The position numbers and the translations under genes were made by a program. Shown piece after piece: positions 34,121-47,200 of a DNA stretch of 64,000 nucleotides. This stretch comes from Zhengitettix transpicula. Its lineage: Eukaryota > Arthropoda > Insecta > Orthoptera > Tetrigidae. The DNA lies in NCBI GenBank assembly GCA_037074705.1, contig CM073596.1, positions 11,116,001 through 11,180,000 of the forward strand. The letters are read 5' to 3'. Position 1 is the stretch's first letter. Every line of letters starts with the position of its first letter. The notes beneath the pieces are model-generated. The model did no database searches and was not told the origin of the DNA. It worked only from the letters and a program-made list of their open reading frames with translations.

Positions 34121-34544
34121 TCTATTAATATCCTTATTTTTTTGTTGGTTTCTTTCTCGGCCTTCAAACGGACTATAGTTTGATATTAAAATATTGTTAT
34201 TGATTTTATTATTATTATTATCCATATACCGTCATACGTCTAGCCTGCCTTTTCCAAAAATATTCTGGATTTCTCGTTTTTATAACGACACAAGACAAAT
34301 TAGACCTAGAACGAACCCTGCTTTCTATCAATCACGTGATAAATTTAAGGTAACGTTTTCAACCGTTTCTCCATTGAAAAGTTAAAATTCTATTTTATTT
34401 TGTGTATACTTTAACAATATTTATAGACATTTTTAGTTATTCTAAATTACGTTTTTAATTTTTAAAAATAATTCCTGTTCCAACGCAACAAATCTCTTCA
34501 TGTCAATCATTTTTTCCTCCTTTTCTATCCCTCTTATTTTGGAC
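34121..34544. other. AT-rich intergenic DNA
   Basis: Nothing recognised. Confidence 0.35.
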
Positions 34545-35555
34545 TAGATGGGTTGCCGACGTTGCCCGGGTTGTAATAAACCCCGATTTGACTCCAATAT
34601 CGGTTGATTTTTCGCTATTTTTATTTAAAGACACCTCACCCCCACCTTTAACAGTGCTCCCGTCCCATGCAGAAAGGATATTTATCACATTTATTTAAAA
34701 AGAAGCCTGATTATAGTAATTCTGAACCTAATTTTCTACCTGAGTTGATCAGACTGTTTTTTTTTCACATTTATTAAACAAAGTCGTATTATAGTAATTG
34801 TGAACCTAATTTTCTCATAAGTATTTATCGGCTATTCCTTTGTCTGAGTAAAGAGGATGAAAAGGCGAGAAATGATGGTGGAACAACTGAGTAAAACACA
34901 ACGGAGGGAAAGTCAGGAACAGAAAGCTACGAGAAACAAGACAGATCAACTAGATTAATATTGACCGGGTTGTCATATATCCATAACCCCCGATTTTACT
35001 CCAATATTGCTTGCTTTAACGTTATTTTTATGTACCGCAATTCACCCCTGTCCATAAATGTGCTCACCTCTCAAAAATAGAGTTTAAACTCTTTGAAACC
35101 GATAAAGCTTCTTTTGACGAATATATCGGCCGTTTTAACATGAAAAAAAAATTCCGACCATGTCCACCCTCGCCCCTGTGGCCTAAACAGAAAGTTGAAT
35201 GTCATAATTAAACTCAGTGACATCTTTAACCCCGGATTTTACTCCAAGCTCGCTTGTAATCACATTATTTTCTTGTTACGCCCCTCCACCCCCACCCCTA
35301 AGGGTGCGCTTTCTCGTGATATAAGGAGTTGAAATCATACGCAGATAACATCAATTTCTTTGCCCCCGAATAATATTTATTCAACTTAAATATCGACCGT
35401 TTTAGCTCCTGGCGGTGGTAGACGTGTCTCACCCCAACAGTTTTCGCTTGTTTTAAAACCACGTGTACGAAATTTGGTGAAATTTTCTCCACGGGTGTAG
35501 ATTTGTATGCGGAATATACAAACATTCATACGCTCTGTTTTATTAATTAGATGAA
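34545..35555 (+). repeat. TAGC-head family: fragment plus longer subtype II copy
   Basis: Fragment with GTTGCCGACGTTGCCCGGG (34550-34690), then a copy paralleling 22370-23100 including its 5' extension, with the family tail ATATACAAACATTCATACGC at 35515. Confidence 0.6.
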
Positions 35556-35829
35556 AAGATAGGTTAGATAAGTATTTCTATTATCCTCATTTCGTTTCTT
35601 ATTTTTCATGATCTGACGTTTCTAACCTACTTTTTAATTTTGTTTCAGGCTTTATCCCCCGATTCCTTCTTCTTTCATTGAATACTAGAAAAGCAGAATT
35701 GAACCAATAGAGTTGGGTATGACAGGGAATTTTTGAAAAAAATATTTAGTGGCTAGAAATTTATTCTTTAATTGTGACGAAATTTTTCCTGGAGACTGAA
35801 TCAAAAGGGACTTTATTTAGCTTTCTCTG

Positions 35830-37260
35830 TTTTATTTAACAATTCAGTTTGATGTTTTATTATCTAAATCCTCAATTTTAAACAGAGGAATGTGCATTTT
35901 CCGTTTTTATTTTTAACCACCTCAGGTTTTTATATGCTTCGTCTTTCATACGTTTACCTTTTCCAATTCAGTTTCCTTCAATTTATCAATTCAGTTAGTT
36001 ATTTCGTCCCATGAATTCGCAAGTTATTTTTGGGAAAAACTAATTCAATGCATGACAACGATTATCTGAATCCATAATATCGATTTCCCAATTCGTTTCT
36101 GATTTTTCATAGCACCTTAGAATTTCTTTTTTTTATATATAAATTAATAATTCAATTTAATGCCTCAACTACTGGCTCAGTATTTTCCACTTTTCCCTTT
36201 CGATTCTCATTTCTCATCCCCCCTTGTTCTCTATCCTACGTCTTTCGTGTGTTTACCTTTTTCAATTCCTTTTCCTTTCATTTAATAAATAATTTTGTTA
36301 GCTTATTTCTTATTATCAGAATCTGTATTTACCCATTTCTCTTCTTATTTTTCATCCCACAAGATTTTTTTAGGCGTCGCCTCGTGTTTGTTACCTTTTC
36401 CAATTACTCTTTTTGTTTATTTTTTCTATTAATTCAATAATTAGTTTGATAATTTAAAGCACAGAAAATTTACTCAATTAACGGCAACGATTATGTGAAT
36501 ATGTAGTTTCCATTTTCCCCGTTTACGTTTCTAATTTTTCGTTGCCCCAGGTCTCGGTGTATACCTTTTAGAATTCCCCTTTTTTTAATTAATATCAATT
36601 CAGTTTGCTATTTTCTCCCATTTAATTTCCAATTTAAAGCTGGGAAAAATTTATTCAATGCATTACGACGATTATCCGAATCCCTATTTTCGATTTCCCA
36701 TTTCGTTTCTTATATTTCATCCGACCGTGTTTTCTATCATTTATAACCTTTTCCAATTTATTTTTCTATTAATTAATAATTCGTTTTGTTATTAAGTCCT
36801 GTATTTAAGGCACACAGAGCAATTTTTTTTTGGTTTCTCATTTTTCATCGCCTCTTGTGGCCTTCGTCTCGGATTTCTTACCTTTTCCAACTCCTTTTTC
36901 TTTCTTTCTTCTATTAATTTAATAATTCTGATTAATCCCAAATTTAAAGCACAGAGAGCTAATTCAATTCACGGTAACGATTATCCGAAACTGTATTTTC
37001 CATTTTCCCAGTTTCGTTCCTCAATTTTTCACTGCCCCAAGTTCTCTATCCTCCGTATTTCAGGTGTTTACCTTTTCCAGTTTCTTTTCCTTTCGTTTAA
37101 TATTTCAGTTTGTTATTTCGTTACCTATTATCCGATTATGTATTTTCCGCTTTTCCGTTTCTAATTTTTTATTGCCCCTTCGTCTTTCACGTGTTAACCG
37201 TTTCCAATTCCCTTTCATTTAATTTAATAACTCGGTATGGTGTTTTTGCTTCACCGATAT
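35830..37260. repeat. Degenerate satellite, about 8 units of 130-190 bp
   Basis: ACCTTTTCCAATT-type blocks recur at 35958, 36253, 36392, 36565, 36747, 36880, 37071 and 37198. Each is paired with CGATTATCCGAATC, TTTCCC.TTTCGTTTCT and CTTTCAT.TAATAATTC blocks. Strongly pyrimidine-biased on the plus strand. Confidence 0.7.
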
Positions 37261-37999
37261 TAAACTGAATTAGCTAATAGAATTCACGCCAACGAATACA
37301 GTTATCCGCAGGTACTCGGCCGTGGGAGTATTTACGATCTTACCTTTCTTCGTGGATTACGTCAGGGAATGCAATTTTTTTTGCGGATGGCGACTGTGTC
37401 GTCGCTTTCAAATGAAATGATTTTTTTTTTCCAGTTCAGGGAATGGACACGGGCGGCGTAGAAATAACAACACAATGGGGCCGTGAAAAATTAATAATTC
37501 TCGTCCTCCACCCTCGCCCTGTATTCATTGTGGTCTGCTGCCATTTTTATTGTGTGTGGCTGTGAAAATTCGGGGTTGTTATAATTTGTTTCCCACCTGT
37601 CAAACACAGCTGATTTCCGACAACAGAGACTGCGATCAATAATAATCACCACCTATGACTTCCGTTAAGTGTGAGCTTCGATACCAAAGGGTCTCGTTTT
37701 TGCCAGGTATTTAATTTCTTGCTATTGTAGCGAAATACGGGAAATGAACATTGGAAAAATATTTCCGCAGGTTTTCCTCACTGAACTCTTTCAACAAGAA
37801 AAAAAATTAATGTATAAGCCTTCGGAAATCCTACTTTTTTTTTACCTTGGGCGCCGCCTGCTGATTTAGGATGATCTTACGAAGGAAATTTATTTAAATT
37901 AACAGAACAAACTTAATGAAAAAAAATTAATATTAAAAAAAGAATTACATTCTTAGGCATATTCGGTAATGCTTGTAATTAATTTCCGGCTACTCACAC
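37261..37999. other. Unassigned intergenic DNA
   Basis: Slightly higher GC at 37440-37620; no exon could be supported. Confidence 0.35.
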
Positions 38000-38290
38000 G
38001 GTCGAGGCACGGAAAAGAGAATGCTGCGTCCCCACAGCAAACTCCTCTCCCGCTATCGGAAGGGCGTGGGACAAGTACCCAATGCCCGACCTACCTGATG
38101 CAGGTTTTTCTAGGGTTTTCCCTGCATTTCTTAGGTGAATGCCTGAAATATAGCCCGGGGGCCCTAGTAACCCTTGGCTACCTTCCTATACCCTTCCGCG
38201 TCCCCCATTTCAAATCCCTTCCTCTGCTATTAAAGGGGAGTTGCCCAACGTGGATTACCCTCATGTAGCCAGTTGCCCTAAAAAAATCTA
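38000..38290 (+). mobile_element. A-tailed retroposon copy 9 (5'-truncated, first of a dimer)
   Basis: Starts in the GGTCGAGGCACGGA block and ends AGTTGCCCTAAAAAAATC. Confidence 0.75.
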
Positions 38291-38885
38291 TGACTAAGAG
38301 GGACCCTTGGTAAGAAGGTCTGCGAGGGCTATTCTCTCGCAGGAAATACCTGCGAGGGATGTTCTCTCGCAGGCAGAACCTTGTAGGAGAGATACGAAGT
38401 GGTTACATTTGGGGATGCCTTTTCCTCTCCGTTTTTGTACTAAGGTTTCCACAAGCCGAGGCACCTCGGCCTGTTTTGAGAGGTGTATGTTGCGGGGTCG
38501 CAGAACTTGGGCATACGGTAAGAGTTGTCCGCTATTCCCATTGGAATAGTCGGCCCGCTGCCTCCTAAACTGGTCGAGGCACGGAGAAGGTAATGCTGCG
38601 TCCCCACAGCAAACTCCTCTCCCGCTATCGGAAGGGCGTGGAACAAGTTCCCAATGCCCGACCTACCTGATGCAGGTTTTTATAGGGTATTTCCTGCATT
38701 ACTTTTAGGCGAATGCCGGGTTGGATCCTTAAACCATAGCCCGGGGGCCCTAGTTAACCCTTTGGCTACCTTCCTCTACCCTTCCGCATCCCCCCTTTGA
38801 AATTCCTTCCTATGCTATTAAAGGGGAGTTGCCACTATGTGGATTACCCTCATGTAGCCTGTTACCTTAAAAAAAAAAAAAAAAC
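38291..38885 (+). mobile_element. A-tailed retroposon copy 10 (second of a dimer, 16-A tail)
   Basis: Its 5' part holds two adjacent perfect 7-bp hairpins (38320-38342 and 38350-38372, stems CTGCGAG/CTCGCAG). It then has the standard body and ends GTTACCTT plus a run of 16 A. Confidence 0.75.
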
Positions 38886-39337
38886 GGAACTCCTCTCATC
38901 AGGACAAACCGTGGTAGTTTTTCTTGGAAAACTCGTGGTGCGACACCCGGAAATAATCTCCACGCTTACCAGATACCGTAGCAGCGAAAACTGGACGACT
39001 GACCTCCTGCACATCATCGTTCACTCCTAAAGCTGGACATCCGAGATTCAGACATCAAGTGGCTCCTCTCAAAGCTGGACATAAGTTGTCCTCCGAGAAG
39101 TATTTTTTTCTTGGACTCCTGGTCATTTTAATCATGTGACTGGGCTCCCTTTGCGTCGCTTTCACGCTCCGATTGGGCAGTTACCCCTGGACACGTTGTG
39201 ACGAAATTCTAGTTTCCTCCAATCACGTCGCCTCCAGTACGCATTACTGTCCTTCTTTGTTCCGTTTGGCCGTGACCCTTACAACGGACTTTGACCGAGC
39301 TCCCGAAGTTTGCAGCAGCTTCGCGATTTATCCATAA
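38886..39337. other. GC-neutral intergenic DNA
   Basis: No supported exon, though composition is less AT-rich than average. Confidence 0.35.
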
Positions 39338-41118
39338 GGCCCCGGGCACGATAGAAGCGGCGAGCGGGAAGCGTTTGAGAGGCGGAGAGTCAGAGAGGCA
39401 AAGCGATGAGCGGGGCCGGGTACGATACAGAGCTTCTGAGCGGCAACTTACTGTCGTCGCGTGAGGTGTAGAGTGAAAAGAAGGACTAGAAGGCATGTCG
39501 GAGAGGACCACCATCTGTTTAAGGATTTTGCAAAATATTAAACACGTTGTTTTGAATATATAAATCCACTTTTAAGGCTTTTATATCCCCAAGCACGTCA
39601 AACCCCCTTTCATTTACAATGTTAGAGCCAAAATAAATCCACGGACTACTAAGAAAGTTTCTTTCTGCCATCATGCTATTTCTGTTTCGTTTGAGGTACG
39701 CTAAAAGCCGTCAGTAATTAATCCAGAAAAAACATATCCTGGGCCTTTTAGCATCTTTGGAGCAGTTCCTAAACCGCAAAATGATACTTTCTTTAACGAA
39801 TTAAACACTCCATTCGCGTATTAATTTGATCACTCCAAGGAAAAGATAGTTGTGACAGGGATACCAATTTTAAAAAAAGTATTTTTTATAGAGAAACGAA
39901 ACGAAAATTTGTTTCCCTTACATTTTTCAATATAATAAATAATTGATGACAAAAATCCAATAACAGACAATTGGAAACATTAATTTATTAATTAATTATT
40001 AAATTGTGACATGTTTCGGTTCTCATGTGGATCCTCTTCAGGCTTTTACTATGTTATCTTAGCATGACGGCCAAAACATGTCACAATTTAAAAATTAATT
40101 AATAAGTTACTTTTTCAATTGGCTGTTTATCAACAAAATTTAACATCGTTGACATATAACTTTATGTAATATATAAATAATTTAAATAAATATTATTGGC
40201 GGGCTTAAATTTTTCATGAATGAGAATTTTGTTTCACTGCAATCTGTTGTAAGCTGAAAGCCGTAATTGCTTAACGAAAATATTACCACGGCCTTTTAAC
40301 ATCTTGCAGAGTTCTGCAAAACCACGTGTTGTTTCCCACTAAAATCAAATCTGCCTGTCTTCCGAATAAAATATTTTAAACAGTGTAAACCAAGGACTAT
40401 TATAAGGTAGATTAATAGATTAATAAACCAAATAAGTGTCCAAACTGAAGTAAAATTATTAATTTAATGTACGTCAATATAGACCTACATAGAAGCTTTC
40501 GGCCTCTGTAGAAGCCATCGTCATCTTCTGAAATACAAATTAATATACATAAGTAGAGAAAAGCCTCCGTAAATAAATTAAACTAGATACATAGTTATAT
40601 AGAGAACTGAGGAAATACATACGTCATGTAGGTAACAAGTCGTTGGAATTGACGAAAGTTCAATAAATCATGTAAGCTAAATTTTGCGGACTTTATTGGT
40701 TTTTACTCTGTTAAAATGTTATTTTACGTAACTATATCAAGACTCAGTACGACTCGAACATCGTCGTGGCAGAGATGCCTCAGTAACCAGATATTATTTT
40801 TTTTAATACAAAAATTGAACAAAATTTGCTTTCTTCCCTGTTAACATAATATACTAAATCCACTAAATAATTAATTATTGACTGTCGTGATGATATTGTC
40901 CCGTGTTTAAACGTATAAAGCATTGTACGAATCCTTTTACGCTGGGCGGTGAGAGAAAATTGAATGTACGGGGTCAGCGATGAGCGTCGCCCACTGGGAG
41001 GCAGCTGCTTGTAGCCAGCGGACCCCAATATTCTATTGGGACGTGAAACTGAGCGTAGTCGCTCAGCCTACCTGCTACCAGTCGCTCAATGCTCGCCGCT
41101 CGCATCGTGCCCGAGGCC
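39338..41118. mobile_element. Terminal-inverted-repeat element, copy 1 (non-autonomous DNA transposon)
   Basis: Left end GGCCCCGGGCACGAT..AGCGGCGAGC, right end the reverse complement of GGCCTCGGGCACGAT..AGCGGCGAGC: about 26 of 28 positions pair. Flanked by TAA and TAC, possibly a decayed 3-bp target duplication of the PIF/Harbinger type. 1.78 kb, no transposase. It carries an internal AT palindrome (39950-40135) with a hammerhead-like core on the minus strand. Confidence 0.7.
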
Positions 41119-43322
41119 TACCGTAAGCATTCGTCCAATGTCTCCCGACTCTGGCAAGCACCTGGCCTCAACCTTTAGTTATTTTTTTTAAAAAAACATA
41201 TATATAATTAATAAATAATTATTTTGGAAAAGGGCGCACTATACTAATAAGAGTTTAAAATAAATAATTAAAGAAAAAAACACTCAATCTTATTTTTTTT
41301 ATCATTTGACGATTGATTTACTTAAATAAATACATAAATAGTATGTGAAGACACGCACACATTCACACACTCAAATCTTTGGCATAGTCATTTTTTACAT
41401 CATAGTATTACACATGTATGTATAATAATAATACAATGAACTTTGAATGAAAGAGAGGAATGTTTTTTTCAGGCACGTATGTGTTTTAGGAATAAAAAAC
41501 GTTTCTCAGTCAAGCTCAACGGATCAAACACGTTCAGCTACAGAAGAAAAAAAAATAGTAAAAACAACAACAACATCTCTGACGTGACACTAGCAACTTT
41601 GACTTTTTTACAGTATTGTCTCTCTCTCTCGATTAAAGTTATTTTTTTCCTTTTTTAAAAAAAGAAGAAAGAAAAATGATCATATCACACGATTTCAAGA
41701 CGAGGTCTCGCTTGCATTGTCTCTGACCTCAACCACCACTTTGGTCCTTGTATCAAACTATTTACAAATATTTATATTTCATTTTAAAAAACATCGTTAA
41801 AAACAGCAGCACCTTGTGACCTCGGCGAAGGTTCGCTTAAAGGATGATAATTGCAAGCACAAAATAAAGATAAAACTGTTCCACAAGAAATGGTGAACGT
41901 AACAAACAACGCTTCACGAGTCTGGACAGCCTGAATTAAAATCCTTGGGAGTTCACAGTTTTTGTTAAGTCTTCCTTTGGATTACTAAAGCTGAAGTCGA
42001 TGTCCGGATCTCCACAAGTCCATGCACTTTGAATCTCAAAGTCTCTTTAGTGGTTTCTTCTTTGATGCCGACCCTCCAAAACTAATAGTAAAGACATTTC
42101 CGTTTGTGTCCTGAAATTATTGATCATCCCAGGTGCTTTAAATAGGATGACTAGCTCCTCTCAAGTCTCATTGACAAAAGAATTCTGTTAATGTGGGAAA
42201 ATTATTTCTTGAGATGATAAGAACTGAACTTGTGACCAGCATGAGGTCTCGAAATTTTTAAAATATTTTTGTGGTATGACGGAATGGAAACATTTGAGAT
42301 CTCCGTGGTCATTTCTTCACCAGTGCTGGTTATAGCCAGAAAAGGGACGTCTTTGCGATTGAACTCATCTCATGGTGAGGCCTTTTGAATTGAGTATATC
42401 CAGACGCTGGATGATCATCTCGTGGTGGTTTTTGTTTTTTGGAAAAATAAAACAAGATTTCAGGTGTGACGGATAAGTCTTTGTGGGTAAAGTTCAGTCC
42501 TGGTCCTGAAGGTAGGAAAAACTGGACTGAGAATATAAGCCGTCGTGTGTTGGTTTTGATGATCATCTTGTGATGCTTTTTCTGAACAATAAATACGAGA
42601 ACCTAGACAGTTTTCAAGGTCATTGTGCGTAAGGATCAGTTTTGATCCAGGAGGTAGGAGAAAACTGGACTCAGGAGGCCATCGTGTGTGAGAAACTGGA
42701 CACATTTGAGATCTCCACGGTCATTTCTTCAACGGTGCCAATTATAACCTGAAAAGTGACACCTTTGCGATTTAATTCATCTCATGAGTTGAGTTTAGCA
42801 AGACGACGGACTCGTTTGAGTCAAGAAATTGACGTCTTTTGTTACAGACATATGGTCATTTGCAAATGTGAAAGAAGATATTCCGGACACATCAAAGGCT
42901 GATACAAGTTACGGTATCCTGATACCTTGAGGACTTGAGGAGTGGTAAGTGACCTCTTCGGATCATATTCGTCCAGTTCTATCATTTGTATCATACTTAT
43001 TATCAAGACTTATTTATCGTCTGTATTGAAAATAAAAATGAAGTTCTACTGACTTAAAGGGAGTTTTGGGGCAGCTGTGTCGCTTATTGGTGTTTGTAAG
43101 ATGCCTAGAGGGCATGTTAGGCCTCACAAGTCAGCTCCTAGCACAACTAAGGCCACTGATGACTGACAGGAACCACGATGAGACATCGGACACACACAAG
43201 GTCCGCGTGGTGAGGACCAGCGTGTTTGAGACTCAAGACGCTGTGCGTGTGTGTTTTTCTGTTTCTAGCTGCTTCGCAAAGGCCACCGTTGGACGGACGT
43301 AGCGCGTGGGAGTGGGACGTTC
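41119..43322 (-). other. Downstream region / probable long 3' UTR of gene 2
   Basis: Directly follows the gene 2 stop codon (minus strand). Contains internal duplications: 42291-42374 resembles 42713-42795, and 42483-42560 resembles 42624-42690. No coding frame supported. No clear AATAAA close to the stop on the minus strand. Confidence 0.35.
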
Positions 43323-43642
43323 CTAGGCTACGGACTCTATGTGATGTTTGGCGGCGGGGAAGAGCACGTCGTAGGGCGGCGGCTGGTCCAGGGACTCGTA
43401 GGTGGGCGGCGGCGTCTCCACCACGAAAACGGCGACGGGTGACGCCTGCGTCGTTGTTCCAGTGGGGCCGGCGACGTTGAGGTGCGAGGGCGGTGACGCG
43501 GAGGAGGACGATGAGGAAGAGGGGCGGCGTCGACGGCAACACTCCCAGAGGCCGCAAAGCAGCAGCACGGCGCCAGTCACCAGAAGACACAGCATCAGAT
43601 AGCCCCATGGGCTGTAATCGGCCAAGACGCTCCTCAGGGTCC
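43323..43642 (-). CDS. Gene 2 terminal exon (transmembrane helix and PPxY tail)
   Basis: 320 bp, ends AKHHIESVA then stop. The transmembrane helix is followed by ECCRRRRP, a seven-Ser run, then ETPPPTYESLDQPPPYDVL. The Cys pair beside the membrane could be palmitoylated (inference). Confidence 0.8.
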
Positions 43643-44262
43643 CTGCGACACAACATTAGGACGTGAAAGGCTTGGAATATACAGTAAACGAAATTAAAAA
43701 TAATAAAAATAAGTCAGAACAAGTTAAACATCCACTTCAATGTGGTTATATTGACATTGAAATCAATACAAATAGAAAAACACAACGTTTCGTCGGTAAT
43801 TGGGACTTCATCATGTGAAATTAATAGTTGAAGAAGATGAGACCCTCAGTGCTGCTGAATTATTGTGTTAAGTTCCAAGATCTTCTATTCCAATAAATAT
43901 TTAATACTAGCTGAGTGCCCAGCATTGACCGGGTATTTATTTAAATTATCCCGAAGAAGGAATGTATTCGATATTAACTTATTGGTAAACATTTTATTTA
44001 ACCGGCATCAATGGCGTCAGTGTTTTGGAAAATTTACCCATTTACGTTCCCCTCCCCGACCTAACCCCTCGACATCTTACTTAAAAGATACGAAGATGAT
44101 AATTGGCGGAAATTAAACACACATTCATTTTTACATATATTGTGGTGAAGTGATTTTAAACGTGTAGTTTTTGGCCAGAGAGAAAATGTAGATGCGGAGT
44201 ATTATATAAGATAAATAATTATTTTTGGTCAAGTGATATTTGAATAAAGTTGTATCAAAGTG

Positions 44263-44296
<34 letters not shown>

Positions 44297-47200
44297 AATA
44301 TTATGAAAAATTAACAAACAAAATAATTTTTTACTTATATTCACTTGTGTCTTCCAAAATTAAAACAATTACAATAAAATTAAATCTCTTCTCTCAGAGT
44401 CATAACTGGGTTTGATAATTAACAGAAAAGTGTTTTAGTAAACTGATTAACAAATCAAGCATAAAATTTACCTAAAAACAATATGTCGATAAATGAAAGA
44501 AAGCTAAATGTAAATAAATTAAACTTGAACGAAATGAAAAGTGAACGAAATCTGACTCTACCCTTTTAGTTATCGTTTACAAATATTATTATCAAAGTTT
44601 TGGTTTCTCACATAATGTCCGACTGGTACCAGCATTCTTTTGTAGCTTCAACACTAAACTATAAATGCAAATTTTATTACACTGATTCTAATTTCCTCAC
44701 AGATTTTACACATACGCAGTCGAAATGCACGTACTCAGCTCTCAGGAACCTCGGATGATCCTCAATTGGTCAGCTATCGGATGTCGGTTTCCCTCAATGC
44801 AAAATTGTTCAATTATTTATACTGAAGCAACCCTTGCTTCACCGTTGGCTAGTTGTTAGAAAATCTCTCTGTCCAACTATCAGCTTGCTTACAGGAACTC
44901 ACGATTTGCAGGTTTTAGACTTTTACTGTTTTATTTATCTATTTGGATCGAACTGCTATGTATCTCGGTGAAGATTTGTTTTAATGTCTCTCCTCTCGTG
45001 GCTGACCGTAGACGTAGACTAACTTTACTTTTGCGCGCACAATCGCCGTTTCGGCTCTTCAACAAAGCAACAGAGCTCAGCGCTATTGTCGCTTTGGTCT
45101 TTCAATACCGCTACAATTCATTTATCAAAACAATTCAAATTATCCCTAATCAATTTAATGGCCTAATTAACTATTGCTACAATATATATCTCTGTGTGTG
45201 TGTGTGTGTGCATGTATGTGTTTTATATAGAAAAGAATTTTGAATAAAATTTAAAAACCCACTAGTTGAAGATCTTCGGTACTTTTATGCAACCAAAATG
45301 AATAAATAAAATTTAACATCAATTAATAAATTATTGTCACAAAAATTAATATTAAAGGTCTCATCTTTTGTCAACTGTTATTATGTTCATCTGACGATGT
45401 CCCCAAATTATTTCCATTCATTTTAAGTAAATATTTAATACGGAACGAATTCTCTTTACAATGTGCTGAATTCCTAGTCTAAAAATCACTTATTTAAGTA
45501 AACAGAAGTATTTATTTAAATGCAATTTTTTTAGGGCAACAAGCTACATGAGGGTAATCCACGTTGGGCAACTCCCCTTTAATAGCATAGGAAGGGATTT
45601 GAAAGGGGGGATGCGGAAGGGTAGAGGAAGGTAGCCAAGGGTTAACTAGGGCCCCTGGGCTATATTTTAAGGATCCTACCCGACATTCGCCTAAAGGTAA
45701 TGCAGGGAAAACCCTAGAAAAACCTGCAACAGGTAGGTCGGGCATTGGATACTTGTCCCACGCCCTTCCGATAGCAGGAGAGGAGTTTTCTGTAGGGACG
45801 CAGCATTCCCTTCTCCGTGCCTCGACCAATTTAGGAGGCAGTTGGCCGACTATTCCAATGGGAATAGCGGACAACTCTTACCGTATGCCCAAGGTCTGTG
45901 ACCCCGGAACATACACCTCTCAGAACAGGCCGAGGTGCCTCGGCTTGTGGGAACCTTAGTTCAAAAACGGAGAGGAAAAGACATATTTTTTTTTAGGGCA
46001 ACAGGCTACATGAGGGTAATCCACTTTGGGCAACTCCCCTTTAATAGCATAGGAAGGGATTTGAAAGGGGGGATGCGGAAGGGTAGAGGAAGGTAGCCCC
46101 CGGGCTATATTTTAAGGATTCTACCCGGCATTCGCCTAAAGGAATGCAGGAAAAACCTTAGAAAAACCTGCATCGGGTATGTCGGGCATTGGGTACTTGT
46201 CCCACGCCCTTCCGATAGCGGGAGAGGAGTTTTCTGTAGGGACGCAGCATTCCCTTCTCCGTGCCTCGACCAATTTAGGAGGCAGCTGGCCGACTATTCC
46301 AATGGGAATAGCGGACAACTCTTACCGTATGCCGAAGGTCTGTGACCCCAGAACATACACCTGTCAGAACAGGCCGAGGCGCCTCGGCTTGTGGGAACAT
46401 TAGTTCAAAAACGGAGAGGAAAAGGCATCTCCAAAGGTAGCCCCTTCGTATCTCTCCTACAAGGTATTGCCTGCGAGAGAATAGCCCTCGCAAGGAGCCT
46501 CGCAAATATTTTCTCTCTTCTCCATGTTATAAATTATATATGTCGTATTATAAAAGACCAGAATCAGAGAGAGAAACGTTCAAATCTTGCAGTTACTAGA
46601 GTTAACCCTCAGAAACACTTAAAAATGTGTTTAAAGAAAAAAAAACATCTACATTATTAGATATTTTAGTTATCACTCTTTTAGTTCTCAACCCTAATAT
46701 TTTCTTTTTAATTTTAACTCAATCTCTTGTAATTAATTAATTAGTTAGAATGTTTTAGAAAATATTTCACAAGCCGTTTAAAAATGTGAATGCCCAGTAA
46801 ACAATTTTTAAAATGATTTATGATTTATTCTTTTATCAGCATATAAAGTGAACTGGATGTAACGTGAAGGAAATCCTGATTTCATAAATACTCAGGCTCT
46901 CGGGCGAATGCAACCTAAGTTTGAATATCGCCGGGAACTTCAGTATTAAAAGCGGAGGAACTGCCGACGTCATAGAAAACGTACTTCATGGACTGCCGTC
47001 AATTTTGGCGCAGTAATTTAATCTAAAAGTTGAGAGTAATTACTCCCGCGTAATATTTCCTTTTAAGGCGCCTCTTTTCTCGCGAGTCGTTACTTTGCAC
47101 GTCCTCTTGGTCGGTCTGCAAGAAGTTCAAGGCTTCCGAACGCTTATCTTTATGAAGGTAGAGAAGTGTTCTTTACGACGGGCTGTAACACCTTATCAGC

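Noticed and set aside
39209..39514. 101-codon minus frame at the left end of the inverted-repeat element
   Set aside because: Crosses the element boundary at 39338 and is broken in the second copy, so it is not under coding constraint.
40490..40540. Further hammerhead core (minus strand, TTCAGAAGATGACGATGG..GGCCGAAAG)
   Set aside because: Reads CAGAAGA rather than CTGANGA and the stem is poor; listed only as a look-alike.
43147..43656. 169-codon minus frame overlapping the gene 2 terminal exon
   Set aside because: A different frame from the transmembrane/PPxY reading; it lacks any domain and does not join the LDLa exon.
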